From the NCBI RefSeq assembly GCF_025351295.1, contig NZ_JANXWD010000013.1:1-54935 (forward strand): a stretch of DNA of 54,935 nt, written 5' to 3'. Made by a program: the position numbers and the translations under genes. Source of the DNA: Phenylobacterium sp. (GTDB lineage Bacteria > Pseudomonadota > Alphaproteobacteria > Caulobacterales > Caulobacteraceae). This document shows positions 32,477-41,575 of this stretch, one piece after another (position 1 is the stretch's first letter; each line of letters starts with the position of its first letter). The notes under the pieces are model-generated. The model saw only the letters and a list, made by a program, of their open reading frames with translations. It was not told the origin of the DNA and made no database searches.

Positions 32477-32502
32477 ACGCCTTTTGGCCACGCCTTTTGG
32501 CC
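32477..32502. repeat. 13-bp tandem repeat upstream of receptor 1
   Basis: ACGCCTTTTGGCC is repeated exactly twice, adjacent, about 140-165 nt before the receptor start. The rest of 32340-32650 is an AT-richer promoter-like stretch with no gene. The repeat could bind a regulator. Confidence 0.45.
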
Positions 32503-32650
32503 AACTGTGGCGAAAAGACCGCATTTTCGAATTGTGAGCGCAAAACTGAACAACGGTCACCGAACCCTTGTGGGCCAAGGGATCGCGGCGGGTCACAAGT
32601 CGCTCAAGCCATACCGGATCGTCAAATCGGTCTAGAAGCGCCCATGAAAG

Positions 32651-32678
32651 AGGGGCGGCGGATCGCTCCGCCGCCCCT
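32651..32678 (-). terminator. Hairpin terminator of TonB-dependent receptor 2
   Basis: A perfect 12-bp stem AGGGGCGGCGGA/TCCGCCGCCCCT with a 4-nt loop is followed on the minus strand by TTTCATG. It sits about 30 nt after the stop of the second receptor gene. Confidence 0.75.
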
Positions 32679-32706
32679 GAAAGGCAGTGCCCTGGACGGT
32701 TGGCTT

Positions 32707-35568
32707 CTACCAGCGCTTGGTGACCGAGACGCCGTAGGTGCGCGGATCGGTGTAGAAGGCGTTGCGGAACAGACCGGAACTGTCGTCGGTCAGGTAGAAG
32801 TCGGTGATCGCCTTCTCGTTGGTGACGTTCTTGATGAAGCCACCGACCTCGACGCCCAGGTCCTTGTTCTCGACCGTGAGCGTCAGGTTGACGTTATCCC
32901 AGGCGTGAATGCGGTCGGCGTTGCTGTTGTAGATCCGCGCGAACGACTGGGTCTGATGGTAGTAGTCGCCGCGCAGGATGGCATCCCAGTTGTCAAGGAC
33001 GTGCCAAGTGTACTGGGCGCCCAGCGAGACGGTCCAGTGCGGGGCGTTGGGCAGCTTGTTGCCGCTCAGGGCCACCGGCACGCCCTCGCTGACCAGGCCG
33101 CCGAAGACGTTGGTGCCGGCTGCGATCGCCCCCGTCCCGCCGATGTTGGTGCCCGCGCCGGCCGCGGAGGCCAGGGAGCAGACCCCCAGGATGTTGAACG
33201 GGTTGGTGGCGTTGGCGATCGTCAGCGCCGTCGCCGCCGCCGCCGTGGAGACCACGCAGTTTGAGGCGGCGTTCGACTTCACCAGCGTCAGACCCGGATT
33301 GTCCTGGGTGCGGTCGAAGGTGTCGATCGAATTGGCGTTCTTGATCTTGGTGTCGAGGTAGCCGATCTGCGCGTTGAAGCGCAGACCGTCCAGCGGCTGC
33401 CAGATCGACTCGAACTCCGCACCCATGACCCGGGCGTCGATGTTCTCGTTGATCGAGGTCCGGTTGATGATCTTCGAAACCTGGTAGCCCTTGTAGTTGT
33501 AATAGAACCCGGTGGCGTTCACCTGCAGGGTGCCGTTGAGCAGGGTGTTCTTGGTCCCGACCTCGAAGCTGTCGATGAACTCGGGCTTGAACGTCGGGCT
33601 GATCGGCACGACCCCGATGCCGGGGCTGAAGGCCGGGTTCAGGCCGCCGGCCTTGTAGCCGCGCGAATAGAAGCCATAGAGCAGAGTCTCGTCGGTGAAT
33701 CCGGTGTGCGGCTTCCAGTCGAAGCCGAAGCGGCCGGTCGGTTCCGAGAACTTGGCCTTCAGGATGGCATCCTGGCCGGCGGACGGGCCGCCGATGCCGC
33801 TGCCGGGCGTGCCCAGCGTGACGGAGTGGTTCTCGACTTCCTTCCGGTCGACCGTATAGCGCAGGCCCAGGGTCCATTTGAAGTTCTGCGCCATCTGCCA
33901 GTAGAGCTCGCCGAACGCGGCATAGGACGTCAGGTCATAGGGGCCGTAGTTGTCATAGTAGTTGTGGCCTAGGCGCGTCGGATCCTTTTTGGGATCGATG
34001 GCTACGCAAGCGGGGCCACTGGTGCAGTTGGCATTACCGGCGAATATTTGGTTGTTTGCCTGGTAGTAGCCGGTCCCGGTGTTGAACATCACGAAGTAGT
34101 CGCCGGTGCCCTGGAAGCGGGTGAAGATGCCGCCGATGTTGAAGTTCCAGGGCCCGTCGAAGCTCGACTGGAACCGGATCTCGTGGCTCCACTGCTCGGT
34201 ATAGGCCGTCGAGAAATCGCTGGTGGTGAAGCGGTTGAAGGCTCCGTTCTGCGGGTCGTTGATCACGCCGCCCGGGAACAGCGACGCATAGAGTTGGGCG
34301 TAGCCAGGCACGCCCGCGAGGACGTTCACCGGATTAGGCGTGGTGTTGAACGGCACGCTGGGGGTGTAGCGGTTGTAGTCCTGGCGCGTGTTCAGCTTGT
34401 AGTAGGTGTAGGCCGTCAGCCAGGTCATCTTGATGTCCGGGGTGACCTCGAACTCGGCGTTGAATTCGTAGATGTCGGTCTTCGACTTGTAGGTCGGGTC
34501 GAAGGTCGATTCGATGTCGCGGATGCCCGGCGTCTGGACCTTGCCGGCATAGGCGTCGCCGGTCTGGAAGCCGGCCAGGGCGCCGAACAGGCCGCCCAGG
34601 GTCGCCTGAGAGTTCACCGTGCCCAACCGGTCAGCGGCATAGAGCGACGTCGCGTTGCAGCCCTGGCTGAAGAAGCCGCGCTCGATCTGGCCGACCAGGC
34701 CGCCGGCCGCGGAGGAGTAGTTCACGCCGCCGACGTTGGCCGGACCGTTGTCCTTGCTGCAGATCTGCTTGCCGATCCGCGAACGGTTGTCGTCCTCTTC
34801 GAAGTGATCCCACATCGCCCAGGCCCGGAACTTGTCGGTCGGATGGAAGGCGATGGTGGCGCGCGCGCCGAACAGGTCACGGTCGTCGGCGTCGTTGCCG
34901 GTGACGATGTTAGTCCCGAAGCCGTCGCGCTTCAGATAGGTGCCGGCCAGGCGCACGGCGAACATGTCGCCCAGCGGAATGTTGATCATCCCACGGGCCT
35001 TCCTGGCGTTGTAGTTGCCGTATTCGGCGCGGATGTTGGCCGCGAAGGTGTCGGTGGGCTTGGCGGTCAGCAGGTTGACCACGCCGCCGGTGGCGTTGCG
35101 GCCGTAGAGCGTGCCCTGCGGACCGCGCAGCACCTCGACCCGTTCCACATCGTAGAATTCGGTCTCGAACAGGTTGTTGGCGATCAGCGGGGCGTTGTTG
35201 AGGTGGATGCCGGTGCCTGCGTCGCCGGACCCCGAGACCAGCTTCGAGCCGATGCCGCGAATCTGGAAGTTGTAGCCGGTGAAGTTCCCCTTGGAGAAGT
35301 TCACGTTCGGCACGGCCAGCACCAGGTTGGGGCCGCCGTCGATCTTGGATTTCTCGAGCGCGTTCTGGTCGAAGGCCGAGACGGCGATCGGCACGTCCTG
35401 GAGGGCCTCCTCCTTCTTCTGCGCGGTGACGACCAGTTCCTCGATGACATTCGAGTTGGAGCTGGCGCTGGAGCTGGTTTGGGCCATGGCCGGCATGGCC
35501 ACGGCCGTGATCGCCGCGGCGCAAACGCCCACGGCCAGCCAGCTCCGAAGAGTACGGGTATCCGACAT
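32707..35568 (-). CDS. TonB-dependent receptor
   Basis: This 953-aa outer-membrane receptor has a signal peptide ending AMPAMAQ and a plug start IEELVVTAQKKEEALQDVPIAVSAFD. The plug motif RGPQGTLYGRNATGGVVNLLTAKP is present, and the barrel ends in YGVSVTKRW. It is larger than its neighbour because of long extracellular loops that contain scattered cysteines, for example QICSKDN and NCTSGPACVA. The ATG follows GGGAGGA. The two receptors are similar in layout but only moderately alike, so this is not a recent duplication. Ligand unknown. Confidence 0.95.
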   Translation of the reverse strand: MSDTRTLRSWLAVGVCAAAITAVAMPAMAQTSSSASSNSNVIEELVVTAQKKEEALQDVPIAVSAFDQNALEKSKIDGGPNLVLAVPNVNFSKGNFTGYNFQIRGIGSKLVSGSGDAGTGIHLNNAPLIANNLFETEFYDVERVEVLRGPQGTLYGRNATGGVVNLLTAKPTDTFAANIRAEYGNYNARKARGMINIPLGDMFAVRLAGTYLKRDGFGTNIVTGNDADDRDLFGARATIAFHPTDKFRAWAMWDHFEEDDNRSRIGKQICSKDNGPANVGGVNYSSAAGGLVGQIERGFFSQGCNATSLYAADRLGTVNSQATLGGLFGALAGFQTGDAYAGKVQTPGIRDIESTFDPTYKSKTDIYEFNAEFEVTPDIKMTWLTAYTYYKLNTRQDYNRYTPSVPFNTTPNPVNVLAGVPGYAQLYASLFPGGVINDPQNGAFNRFTTSDFSTAYTEQWSHEIRFQSSFDGPWNFNIGGIFTRFQGTGDYFVMFNTGTGYYQANNQIFAGNANCTSGPACVAIDPKKDPTRLGHNYYDNYGPYDLTSYAAFGELYWQMAQNFKWTLGLRYTVDRKEVENHSVTLGTPGSGIGGPSAGQDAILKAKFSEPTGRFGFDWKPHTGFTDETLLYGFYSRGYKAGGLNPAFSPGIGVVPISPTFKPEFIDSFEVGTKNTLLNGTLQVNATGFYYNYKGYQVSKIINRTSINENIDARVMGAEFESIWQPLDGLRFNAQIGYLDTKIKNANSIDTFDRTQDNPGLTLVKSNAASNCVVSTAAAATALTIANATNPFNILGVCSLASAAGAGTNIGGTGAIAAGTNVFGGLVSEGVPVALSGNKLPNAPHWTVSLGAQYTWHVLDNWDAILRGDYYHQTQSFARIYNSNADRIHAWDNVNLTLTVENKDLGVEVGGFIKNVTNEKAITDFYLTDDSSGLFRNAFYTDPRTYGVSVTKRW

Positions 35569-35805
35569 AAGTTCCTCCCAGGGCTCCCGAGCTCTTGTCC
35601 TGGCCCGTAGACGCCGTCACGCCGCGAAAAGAATATCCGGCGGGGAGGCGGCGGCGCCCCCCGTTCAGCGGCCGGAAGCTCGGCTCCCCGTGACAAACTG
35701 TCAACGCAAGGCTAGGCCGCGTAAGGGATTGCGCGCGCCAGTGTGGCGCTGGAGCCACCAAAGCTGCCGCAAGGTCCGCTTTTCCAGCGGTGGCTTACGG
35801 CCCAT

Positions 35806-36531
35806 ATGAAGCCGATGAACCAAGGCGCCCTCGTGTTGTTTTCCGGCGGCCAGGATTCCACGGCGTGCCTCGCCTGGGCCCTGGAACGCCATGCGCGGGT
35901 CGAGACGGTCGGCTTCGACTACGGCCAGCGCCACGGGGTGGAAATGCAGGCCCGGCAGGCGGTTCGCGCGCGTCTGGTCCACGAGTTCCCCGACTGGGCG
36001 GCGCGGCTGGGCGAGGACCATGTGCTGGACCTGCGCGGGTTCGGCGCGGTGGCCGACTCGGCGCTGACCGCCGACCGGGCCATCGAGATCACCGACCGCG
36101 GCCTGCCGTCGACCTTCGTGCCCGGGCGCAACCTGGTGTTCTTCATCTACGCCGCCGCCCTGGCCGACCGGCGCGGCCTGACGGCCCTGGTGGGCGGGAT
36201 GTGCGAGACCGACTTCTCCGGCTATCCCGACTGCCGGCGCGAGACGCTGGATGCCCTGCAGCAGGCGCTGCGTCTGGGGATGGAGCGCGACCTGATCCTC
36301 GAGACCCCGCTGATGGCCCTCACCAAGGCGCAGACCTGGGGCCTGGCCAAGGGCCTGGGCGGCGAGCGGCTGGTGGCGATCACCATCGAGGAGACTCACA
36401 CCTGCTACCGCGGCGACCGCGGGACCCTGCACCCCTGGGGCTATGGTTGCGGCGCCTGTCCGGCGTGCGAGCTGCGGCAGCGCGGGTTCGAGGGCTGGCT
36501 CGGCGACGGGCGGCCGGAACTGGCGGCATGA
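35806..36531 (+). CDS. queC: 7-cyano-7-deazaguanine (preQ0) synthase
   Basis: This 241-aa enzyme makes preQ0 from 7-carboxy-7-deazaguanine, ATP and ammonia in queuosine synthesis. The PP-loop ATP pyrophosphatase motif SGGQDST is near residue 14. The C-terminal zinc site is [14 protein letters not shown] plus the preceding HTC. ATG at 35806 is chosen; 35815 is also possible, and an open frame from 35743 adds atypical sequence. It overlaps queE by ATGA, so the two form an operon. The upstream 35569-35805 shows no clear preQ1 riboswitch. Confidence 0.95.
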   Translation: MKPMNQGALVLFSGGQDSTACLAWALERHARVETVGFDYGQRHGVEMQARQAVRARLVHEFPDWAARLGEDHVLDLRGFGAVADSALTADRAIEITDRGLPSTFVPGRNLVFFIYAAALADRRGLTALVGGMCETDFSGYPDCRRETLDALQQALRLGMERDLILETPLMALTKAQTWGLAKGLGGERLVAITIEETHTCYRGDRGTLHPWGYGCGACPACELRQRGFEGWLGDGRPELAA

Positions 36532-37160
36532 GTTACGCGGTGAAGGAGATCTTCCTGACCCTGCAGGGGGAGGGCGGCCAAGCGGGGCGTCCGGCGGTCT
36601 TCTGCCGCTTCGCCGGCTGCAATCTCTGGTCGGGGCGCGAGCAGGACCGCGCCGGCGCCGTCTGCAGCTTCTGCGACACCGACTTCGTGGGGATGGACGG
36701 GCCGGGCGGCGGGCGCTTCGCCGACGCCGAGGCCCTGGCCGGCGCGGTGGAGGCCGCCTGGCGGGGCGGCCCGGACGACCGACTGACGGTGCTGACCGGC
36801 GGCGAGCCGCTGCTGCAGGTGGACCCGGCGCTGGTCGCCGCCTTGCACGCCCGCGGCTTCGCCATCGCGCTGGAGACCAATGGCACCTTGCCGGCGCCGC
36901 CCGGGATCGACTGGCTCTGCGTCAGCCCGAAGGCCGACGCCGCCGTCGTCCAGACCGAGGGCCAGGAGCTGAAGCTGGTCTATCCGCAGGCCGGCGTCGA
37001 TCCGGCCCGCTTCGAGGGCCTGGCGTTCGAACGCTTCCTGCTGCAGCCGATGGACAGCCCCGACCGCGAGGCCAATACCCGGGCCGCCATCGCCTATTGC
37101 CTGGCCCACCCGCGCTGGCGGCTCAGCGTGCAGACGCACAAGTACCTCGGCATCGCCTGA
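36528..37160 (+). CDS. queE: 7-carboxy-7-deazaguanine synthase
   Basis: This 210-aa radical SAM enzyme converts carboxytetrahydropterin to 7-carboxy-7-deazaguanine, the step before QueC. The cluster cysteines are spaced C-x14-C-x2-C (after CRFAG: C, 14 residues, CSFC), a known QueE variant rather than the common Cx3Cx2[13 protein letters not shown] and [11 protein letters not shown] are further family motifs. It begins inside the queC stop (ATGA overlap). QueD and QueF are not in the window. Confidence 0.94.
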   Translation: MSYAVKEIFLTLQGEGGQAGRPAVFCRFAGCNLWSGREQDRAGAVCSFCDTDFVGMDGPGGGRFADAEALAGAVEAAWRGGPDDRLTVLTGGEPLLQVDPALVAALHARGFAIALETNGTLPAPPGIDWLCVSPKADAAVVQTEGQELKLVYPQAGVDPARFEGLAFERFLLQPMDSPDREANTRAAIAYCLAHPRWRLSVQTHKYLGIA

Positions 37161-37170
37161 CCCCCGCCCG

Positions 37171-38349
37171 ATGAGCCCCTCCGACCCCGAGAGTCCCCAG
37201 GCCGGCCCGCAGCGCGACGTCGTGGGCGAGGCGATGTTCCAGCGGGCGCTGGCGCTGCACAAGGCCGGCGACACCGGCAAGGCGGAGTCGCTCTATCGCG
37301 TCGTCCTCGACAACGCGCCGCACGACCATGAGACCGCCAACAACCTGGGCTGGCTGCTCTACAACACCGACCGGCCGGATGAGGCCCTGCCGTGCTTCCA
37401 GTGGGCGCTGGACCTGGGCGTCGCGCCGGATCCGCCGCGGGTGGGGGTCGCGCGCTGCCACATGGCGCTCAGCGCCTTCGACAAGGCCGAGCCCCTGCTG
37501 CGCGAGGCCATCGCCCGCCAGCCCGACGAGGCGGAGTTGCGCCTGTCGCTGGGCTATGCGCTGCTGGGCTTGGGCCGTTTCACGGAGGGCTGGCCGCTCT
37601 ACGATGGGCTGCGCCCCGATCCCGCCAAGGCGGTGGGCCGCGGGTTCCCGGCCCCGGAATGGCAAGGAGAGCCACTGGCCGGCAAGCGGCTGTTCATCTG
37701 GCGCGAGCAGGGGTTCGGCGACCAGCTGATGCTGGCCCGCTTCCTGCCGATGCTGGGAGCGGCGAAGGTCACCTATGCGGGCCCGCCCGCCCTCGAGCGG
37801 CTGTTTCGCCAGATGCCGGTCGACTACCTGCCGGTCACCGGCCCCTGGGACGCCGGGCCGCACGACTACTGGACCCTGCCGTTCTCCCTGCCGCTCCGCT
37901 TCGGGGTGACGCCCGAGACCCTGCCCCAGGGGCCCTATTTCACCGGGACCCCGACCCGCCGGGGCGGCGTCGGGGTCATGTGGCGCGGCAACGCCCTGCC
38001 GCATCCGGAACGCTCGCTGTCCGAGGCCGCCGGCGCGGAGCTGCTGGCGCTGCCAGGGGCGATCAGCCTCGATCCGGCCGACACCGGTGCGGGGGATTTC
38101 CAGGCGACCGCCGACCTGATCGCCGGCCTCGACCTGGTGATCACCATCGACACCTCGGTGGCACACCTGGCGGGCGCGATGGGCAAGCCGGTGTGGATCC
38201 TGCTGCCGGCGCGCCATGCGGACTGGCGCTGGATGCAGGGCCGCGCGACCTCGCCCTGGTACCCGAGCGCGCGCCTCTATCGCCAGGCAATCCCCAACGA
38301 CTGGGCGCCGGTGGTGGCGCAGGTGAAGCGCGACCTGACCGCGCTCTAA
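37171..38349 (+). CDS. TPR protein with glycosyltransferase family 9-like domain
   Basis: This 392-aa protein has about four TPR-like helical repeats in the first ~150 residues (ALHKAGDTGKAESLYRVVLDNAP and similar). A C-terminal GT9/heptosyltransferase-like domain follows, with the signature ITIDTSVAHLAGAMGKPVWIL and ADWRWMQGRATSPWYPSARLYRQ. Proteins of this layout may transfer sugars to proteins such as flagellin or to surface polymers, but no acceptor is evident. It starts 10 nt after queE. Its stop overlaps the convergent response regulator's stop (CTAA). Confidence 0.88.
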   Translation: MSPSDPESPQAGPQRDVVGEAMFQRALALHKAGDTGKAESLYRVVLDNAPHDHETANNLGWLLYNTDRPDEALPCFQWALDLGVAPDPPRVGVARCHMALSAFDKAEPLLREAIARQPDEAELRLSLGYALLGLGRFTEGWPLYDGLRPDPAKAVGRGFPAPEWQGEPLAGKRLFIWREQGFGDQLMLARFLPMLGAAKVTYAGPPALERLFRQMPVDYLPVTGPWDAGPHDYWTLPFSLPLRFGVTPETLPQGPYFTGTPTRRGGVGVMWRGNALPHPERSLSEAAGAELLALPGAISLDPADTGAGDFQATADLIAGLDLVITIDTSVAHLAGAMGKPVWILLPARHADWRWMQGRATSPWYPSARLYRQAIPNDWAPVVAQVKRDLTAL

Positions 38350-38852
38350 GAGGCGGGCGCGTCCTTCTTCTCGTCGGTCGAGCGTCGGAAAGGGCCGCGG
38401 AAGTTGGGATCGACGCGCCGCCGCCGCTCGGGCCCGAAGTAGTCGTCGGTGCGGACGAACGCGCGGGGATGCTCCACCGCCTGGTGCAGGCGCTCGATCA
38501 CGCCACGGGCGGTCAGCGGCTTGGCCAGGAACTCGTTCACCCCGGCGTCGCGCGCCTCGGCCACCCGCGCCATGGTGGAGTGGCCGGTGATCATGATCAC
38601 CGGGGCCAGCTGGTTGGGACTGTCGGGCGAATTGCGCAGCAGGCGGACGAAGTCGATCCCGTCCAGGGGCTGCATGCTGAGGTCGGTCATCACCACGTCG
38701 ATGGGATGATCCCGCATCATCTGCAGGCCCTCGGCCCCGTCATTGGCCTCGCAGATGTCCTTCACGCCGATGGCGCGCAGGATCTCGCCGAGCAGAACCC
38801 GCATGTAGTGGTTGTCGTCCACCAGGAGGATTTTCAGCAGGTCGTAACGCAC
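38346..38852 (-). CDS. Single-domain response regulator with charged tail
   Basis: This 168-aa protein has a receiver domain with VDDN near residue 11, phospho-acceptor Asp57 in MTDLSMQPLDG, and Lys111 in FLAKPLTARG. It is followed by a 45-residue tail rich in Arg/Lys (FGPERRRRVDPNFRGPFRRSTDEKK). There is no DNA-binding domain, so it probably relays signals by protein contact. The FGPERRRR tail is known in alphaproteobacterial CheY-like proteins. The start codon is GTG at 38850-38852. No kinase is adjacent. Confidence 0.88.
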   Translation of the reverse strand: MRYDLLKILLVDDNHYMRVLLGEILRAIGVKDICEANDGAEGLQMMRDHPIDVVMTDLSMQPLDGIDFVRLLRNSPDSPNQLAPVIMITGHSTMARVAEARDAGVNEFLAKPLTARGVIERLHQAVEHPRAFVRTDDYFGPERRRRVDPNFRGPFRRSTDEKKDAPAS

Positions 38853-39035
38853 TTGGCCTTGCTAACCGATCCACTCTGCCGGGGCGACTCACCTGACCGC
38901 GAGATGCGGACGGCGGACCGGGGGGGATTAAGGCGACCCGTGTTCGGCGGTCAATCGAATATCGTTGGTATCTGAACAGAAACCATCGTTCGATCAAATG
39001 CTTGACGCCCCACTAAGTTGTTACTGAATTGAAAT

Positions 39036-40157
39036 TCAACCCCCGGGTGCCGTGTTCGGGGCGTGCGCCCCGCCGCCGGTCTGGCCCCTGTGCCGCAGGT
39101 AGGCGTCGGCCAGGACGCAGGCCATCATGGCCTCCACCACGGGCACGGCGCGCAGCCCCACGCAGGGGTCGTGGCGGCCCTTGGTGCGCAGTTCGATCTC
39201 CTCGCCGGCCTCGTTCAGGCTCAACCGCGGGGTGAGGATCGAGGAAGTGGGCTTGAAGGCGACGCGCACCCTCACCGCCTGGCCGGTGGAGATGCCGCCC
39301 AGGATGCCGCCGGCGCTGTTGGACAGGAACATCGGCCCATCATTGCCCATCCGCATCTCGTCGGCGTTCTGCTCGCCGGTGAGCGCGGCGGCGGCGAACC
39401 CGGCCCCGATTTCCACCCCCTTGGCGGCGTTGATCGACATGCAGGCTGCCGCCAGCTCGGCGTCCAGCTTGCCGTAGACCGGCGCACCCCAGCCGGGGGG
39501 AACACCGGTTGCTTCCACGGCGACGATGGCTCCGGTGGAGGAGCCAGCCTTGCGGATCTGCTCCAGGTGCGCCTCCCAGACCGGCACGATGTCGGGGTCC
39601 GGCGCCCAGAATGGATTGTCACCGGTGATGCTGAAATCGATCTTCGCCGGGTCGACCGCGTAGGGCCCGATCTGCACCACCGCGCCCCGGATGGCGACGC
39701 CGGCCAGGATCTTGCGCGCGATGGCCCCGGCCGCCACCCGCGCCGCGGTCTCCCGCGCCGACTGCCGCCCGCCGCCGCGATAGTCGCGCACTCCGTACTT
39801 GGCGAAGTAGGCGTAGTCCGCGTGGCCCGGCCGGAAGGCGGTGGCGATCTCTGAATAGTCGCGGCTGCGCTGGTCGAGGTTGTCGATGATCATCGAGATC
39901 GGCGTGCCGGTGGTGACCTGCCCGTCCGTGCGGTCGTCCTGGAAAACGCCGGAGAGGATGCGCACCGCGTCCGGTTCCTGGCGCTGGGTGACGAACTTGC
40001 CCTGGCCCGGCCGGCGGCGGTCCAGCCAGGGCTGGATGTCGGCCTCGGTCAGCCCGATGCCGGGCGGGCAGCCGTCGACCACGCAGCCCAGCGCCGGCCC
40101 ATGGCTCTCGCCCCAGGTGGTCACGCGAAAGAGGTGGCCGAAGGTATTGTGCGACAT
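39036..40157 (-). CDS. aroC: Chorismate synthase
   Basis: This 373-aa FMN enzyme makes chorismate from 5-enolpyruvylshikimate-3-phosphate, the last common step to aromatic amino acids. The family motifs [43 protein letters not shown] and the C-terminal [19 protein letters not shown] are all present at normal spacing. Its product feeds the chorismate mutase encoded 14 kb away. It ends in a short Gly/His tail. No operon partner is visible, and 38853-39035 contains no gene. Confidence 0.97.
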   Translation of the reverse strand: MSHNTFGHLFRVTTWGESHGPALGCVVDGCPPGIGLTEADIQPWLDRRRPGQGKFVTQRQEPDAVRILSGVFQDDRTDGQVTTGTPISMIIDNLDQRSRDYSEIATAFRPGHADYAYFAKYGVRDYRGGGRQSARETAARVAAGAIARKILAGVAIRGAVVQIGPYAVDPAKIDFSITGDNPFWAPDPDIVPVWEAHLEQIRKAGSSTGAIVAVEATGVPPGWGAPVYGKLDAELAAACMSINAAKGVEIGAGFAAAALTGEQNADEMRMGNDGPMFLSNSAGGILGGISTGQAVRVRVAFKPTSSILTPRLSLNEAGEEIELRTKGRHDPCVGLRAVPVVEAMMACVLADAYLRHRGQTGGGAHAPNTAPGG

Positions 40158-40196
40158 GACGAGGCGCTTCTAGCGGAACCCTCGCGCCGAACCAAA

Positions 40197-41279
40197 CTAC
40201 GGCGCGCCCAGCGTCTCGCCGAAGAACGCCAGGGCCATGTCGATGGCGGTCTGGTGCGTCAGGTCCTGCGGGACGGCGACCTTGCAGACGGGTGCGACCG
40301 CTACGCCCGCCGGGGTGCAGGCGCCCAGGAAGTCGTAGTGCCCGACGCCCGGCAGTTCCTTGAGCTGGGCGTGGGGGATCGCCGCGGCGGCCACGCGGCC
40401 GTTGGTGTCTGGCGGGGCGACCGAGTCGGCGTCGCCCAGCAGGATGGCGACCGGGACCTTCATCCGCGCCAGCCCCTCGGGCGGCAGGGCCTGCACGATG
40501 GCCGGGGCGATGGCGAAGGCGGCACGGACGCCCGGAATCGTGTGGTCGTCGCTGGCGTGGGCGACCTCGGCGAGCAACTCCGGGGCGGCCAGCGCCCGCT
40601 GCCTGTCTTCCACGGACACGGCGAATTCCTTCTGTGGGGCGCAGACCCCGTCGGCGGGGTGCTGGCCGCAGAACACCATGAAGCGGCCCATGTCGACCGG
40701 GGCGCCGGCCGAGACCAGGGCCGTGAAGCCGCCGGCCGAGAACCCCGCCACCCCCAGCCGCTTGAGGTCCAGGTGCGGCCCGACCGTCGGGTCGGCCGCC
40801 GCCCGGTCCAGCGCCGCGCGCAGGTCCTGGGCGCGGTCCCAGGACAGGATCGCGCCGGCGGGGGTCATCTTGTCGAGGGCGTTGTTGCCGGGGTGATCGG
40901 CGGCCACCACCACATAGCCGGCCCGGGCCAGCGCCGTGCCGAACCAGCCCATCATCCGCGCCGAGCCGCCGAAGCCGTGGGAGAACAGGATCACAGGCCG
41001 CGGCCGGCTGTCGGCGAAGGCTGCGTCGGCGCCGACGGCGCCGACCAGGAACAGCGGCCTGCCCGGCGGGCCGATGTCGATGCGCTCTTCCACCGCGCCG
41101 GCCGCCGCCGGGTACCAGACCGTCACCCGCACCGTCGACCGGTGCTCGGCGTCGCGCAGCGCCGCCGTGGCGTCGGTGGTCTGCAGGTGGCGTTCGCCGA
41201 CCGGTCCGGCCTGGGCGGCGCCCGCCAGCAGCAGCAGCGCCGCCGCAACCGATCCGCAAACTCCAGGCACTCGCCGCAT
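40197..41279 (-). CDS. Secreted alpha/beta hydrolase (PAF-acetylhydrolase/dienelactone hydrolase-like)
   Basis: This 360-aa hydrolase has a signal peptide (MRRVPGVCGSVAAALLLLAGAAQAG). Its alpha/beta hydrolase core includes SHGFGGSARMMGWFGTALARAG and the nucleophile elbow GFSAGG (Ser181). A late Asp in LGDADSVAPP and His in PGVGHYDF complete the likely triad. Its substrate is an ester or lactone of unknown identity; it acts outside the cytoplasm. I chose the ATG at 41277-41279 because it gives a proper signal peptide. It lies 39 nt downstream of aroC on the other side of aroC's start, same strand. Confidence 0.88.
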   Translation of the reverse strand: MRRVPGVCGSVAAALLLLAGAAQAGPVGERHLQTTDATAALRDAEHRSTVRVTVWYPAAAGAVEERIDIGPPGRPLFLVGAVGADAAFADSRPRPVILFSHGFGGSARMMGWFGTALARAGYVVVAADHPGNNALDKMTPAGAILSWDRAQDLRAALDRAAADPTVGPHLDLKRLGVAGFSAGGFTALVSAGAPVDMGRFMVFCGQHPADGVCAPQKEFAVSVEDRQRALAAPELLAEVAHASDDHTIPGVRAAFAIAPAIVQALPPEGLARMKVPVAILLGDADSVAPPDTNGRVAAAAIPHAQLKELPGVGHYDFLGACTPAGVAVAPVCKVAVPQDLTHQTAIDMALAFFGETLGAP

Positions 41280-41499
41280 TTTCCGCTCCGCGCGATCGGG
41301 GACGCTCAAGCCTAGCCGAGCGGCGCAGCGGGAGCCGGTTAAATCGCGGTCATACAGCCGGCGTCGCTGGCCAGGCGCGGCGTCTCTCAAGAGTAGTCAG
41401 GTATTCGTCGCCAGCCTGCGACGGGGCGCTGCAGCCTCGGCCGTGCCGGACCGGCTCGCGCCCTGGGGGAATCGCATGTGAGGCCCGGTTGCGCCGTGG

Positions 41500-41514
41500 T
41501 TAATGCGGCGTTGA
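41500..41514 (+). promoter_or_regulatory. CtrA-like half-perfect box
   Basis: TTAA-N7-TTGA differs by one base from the Caulobacter CtrA consensus TTAA-N7-TTAA. It lies 61 nt before the start of a PEP-CTERM gene, in a 296-nt gap with no other feature. A single-mismatch match can occur by chance. Confidence 0.3.
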
Positions 41515-41575
41515 AACCGCGCCTATTCGGGCCGCGGGTCCAAGTCTGGCTTAAACCGACACGGGGTTCGTCCAC

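Noticed and set aside
29856..35568. Recent tandem duplication of TonB-dependent receptors
   Set aside because: The two proteins differ in length (827 and 953 aa) and in most of the barrel; only the family-wide plug motifs match.
35569..35805. PreQ1 riboswitch before queC
   Set aside because: I looked for the short preQ1-I pseudoknot pattern and A-rich tail and did not find it; the region is GC-rich without the expected motif.
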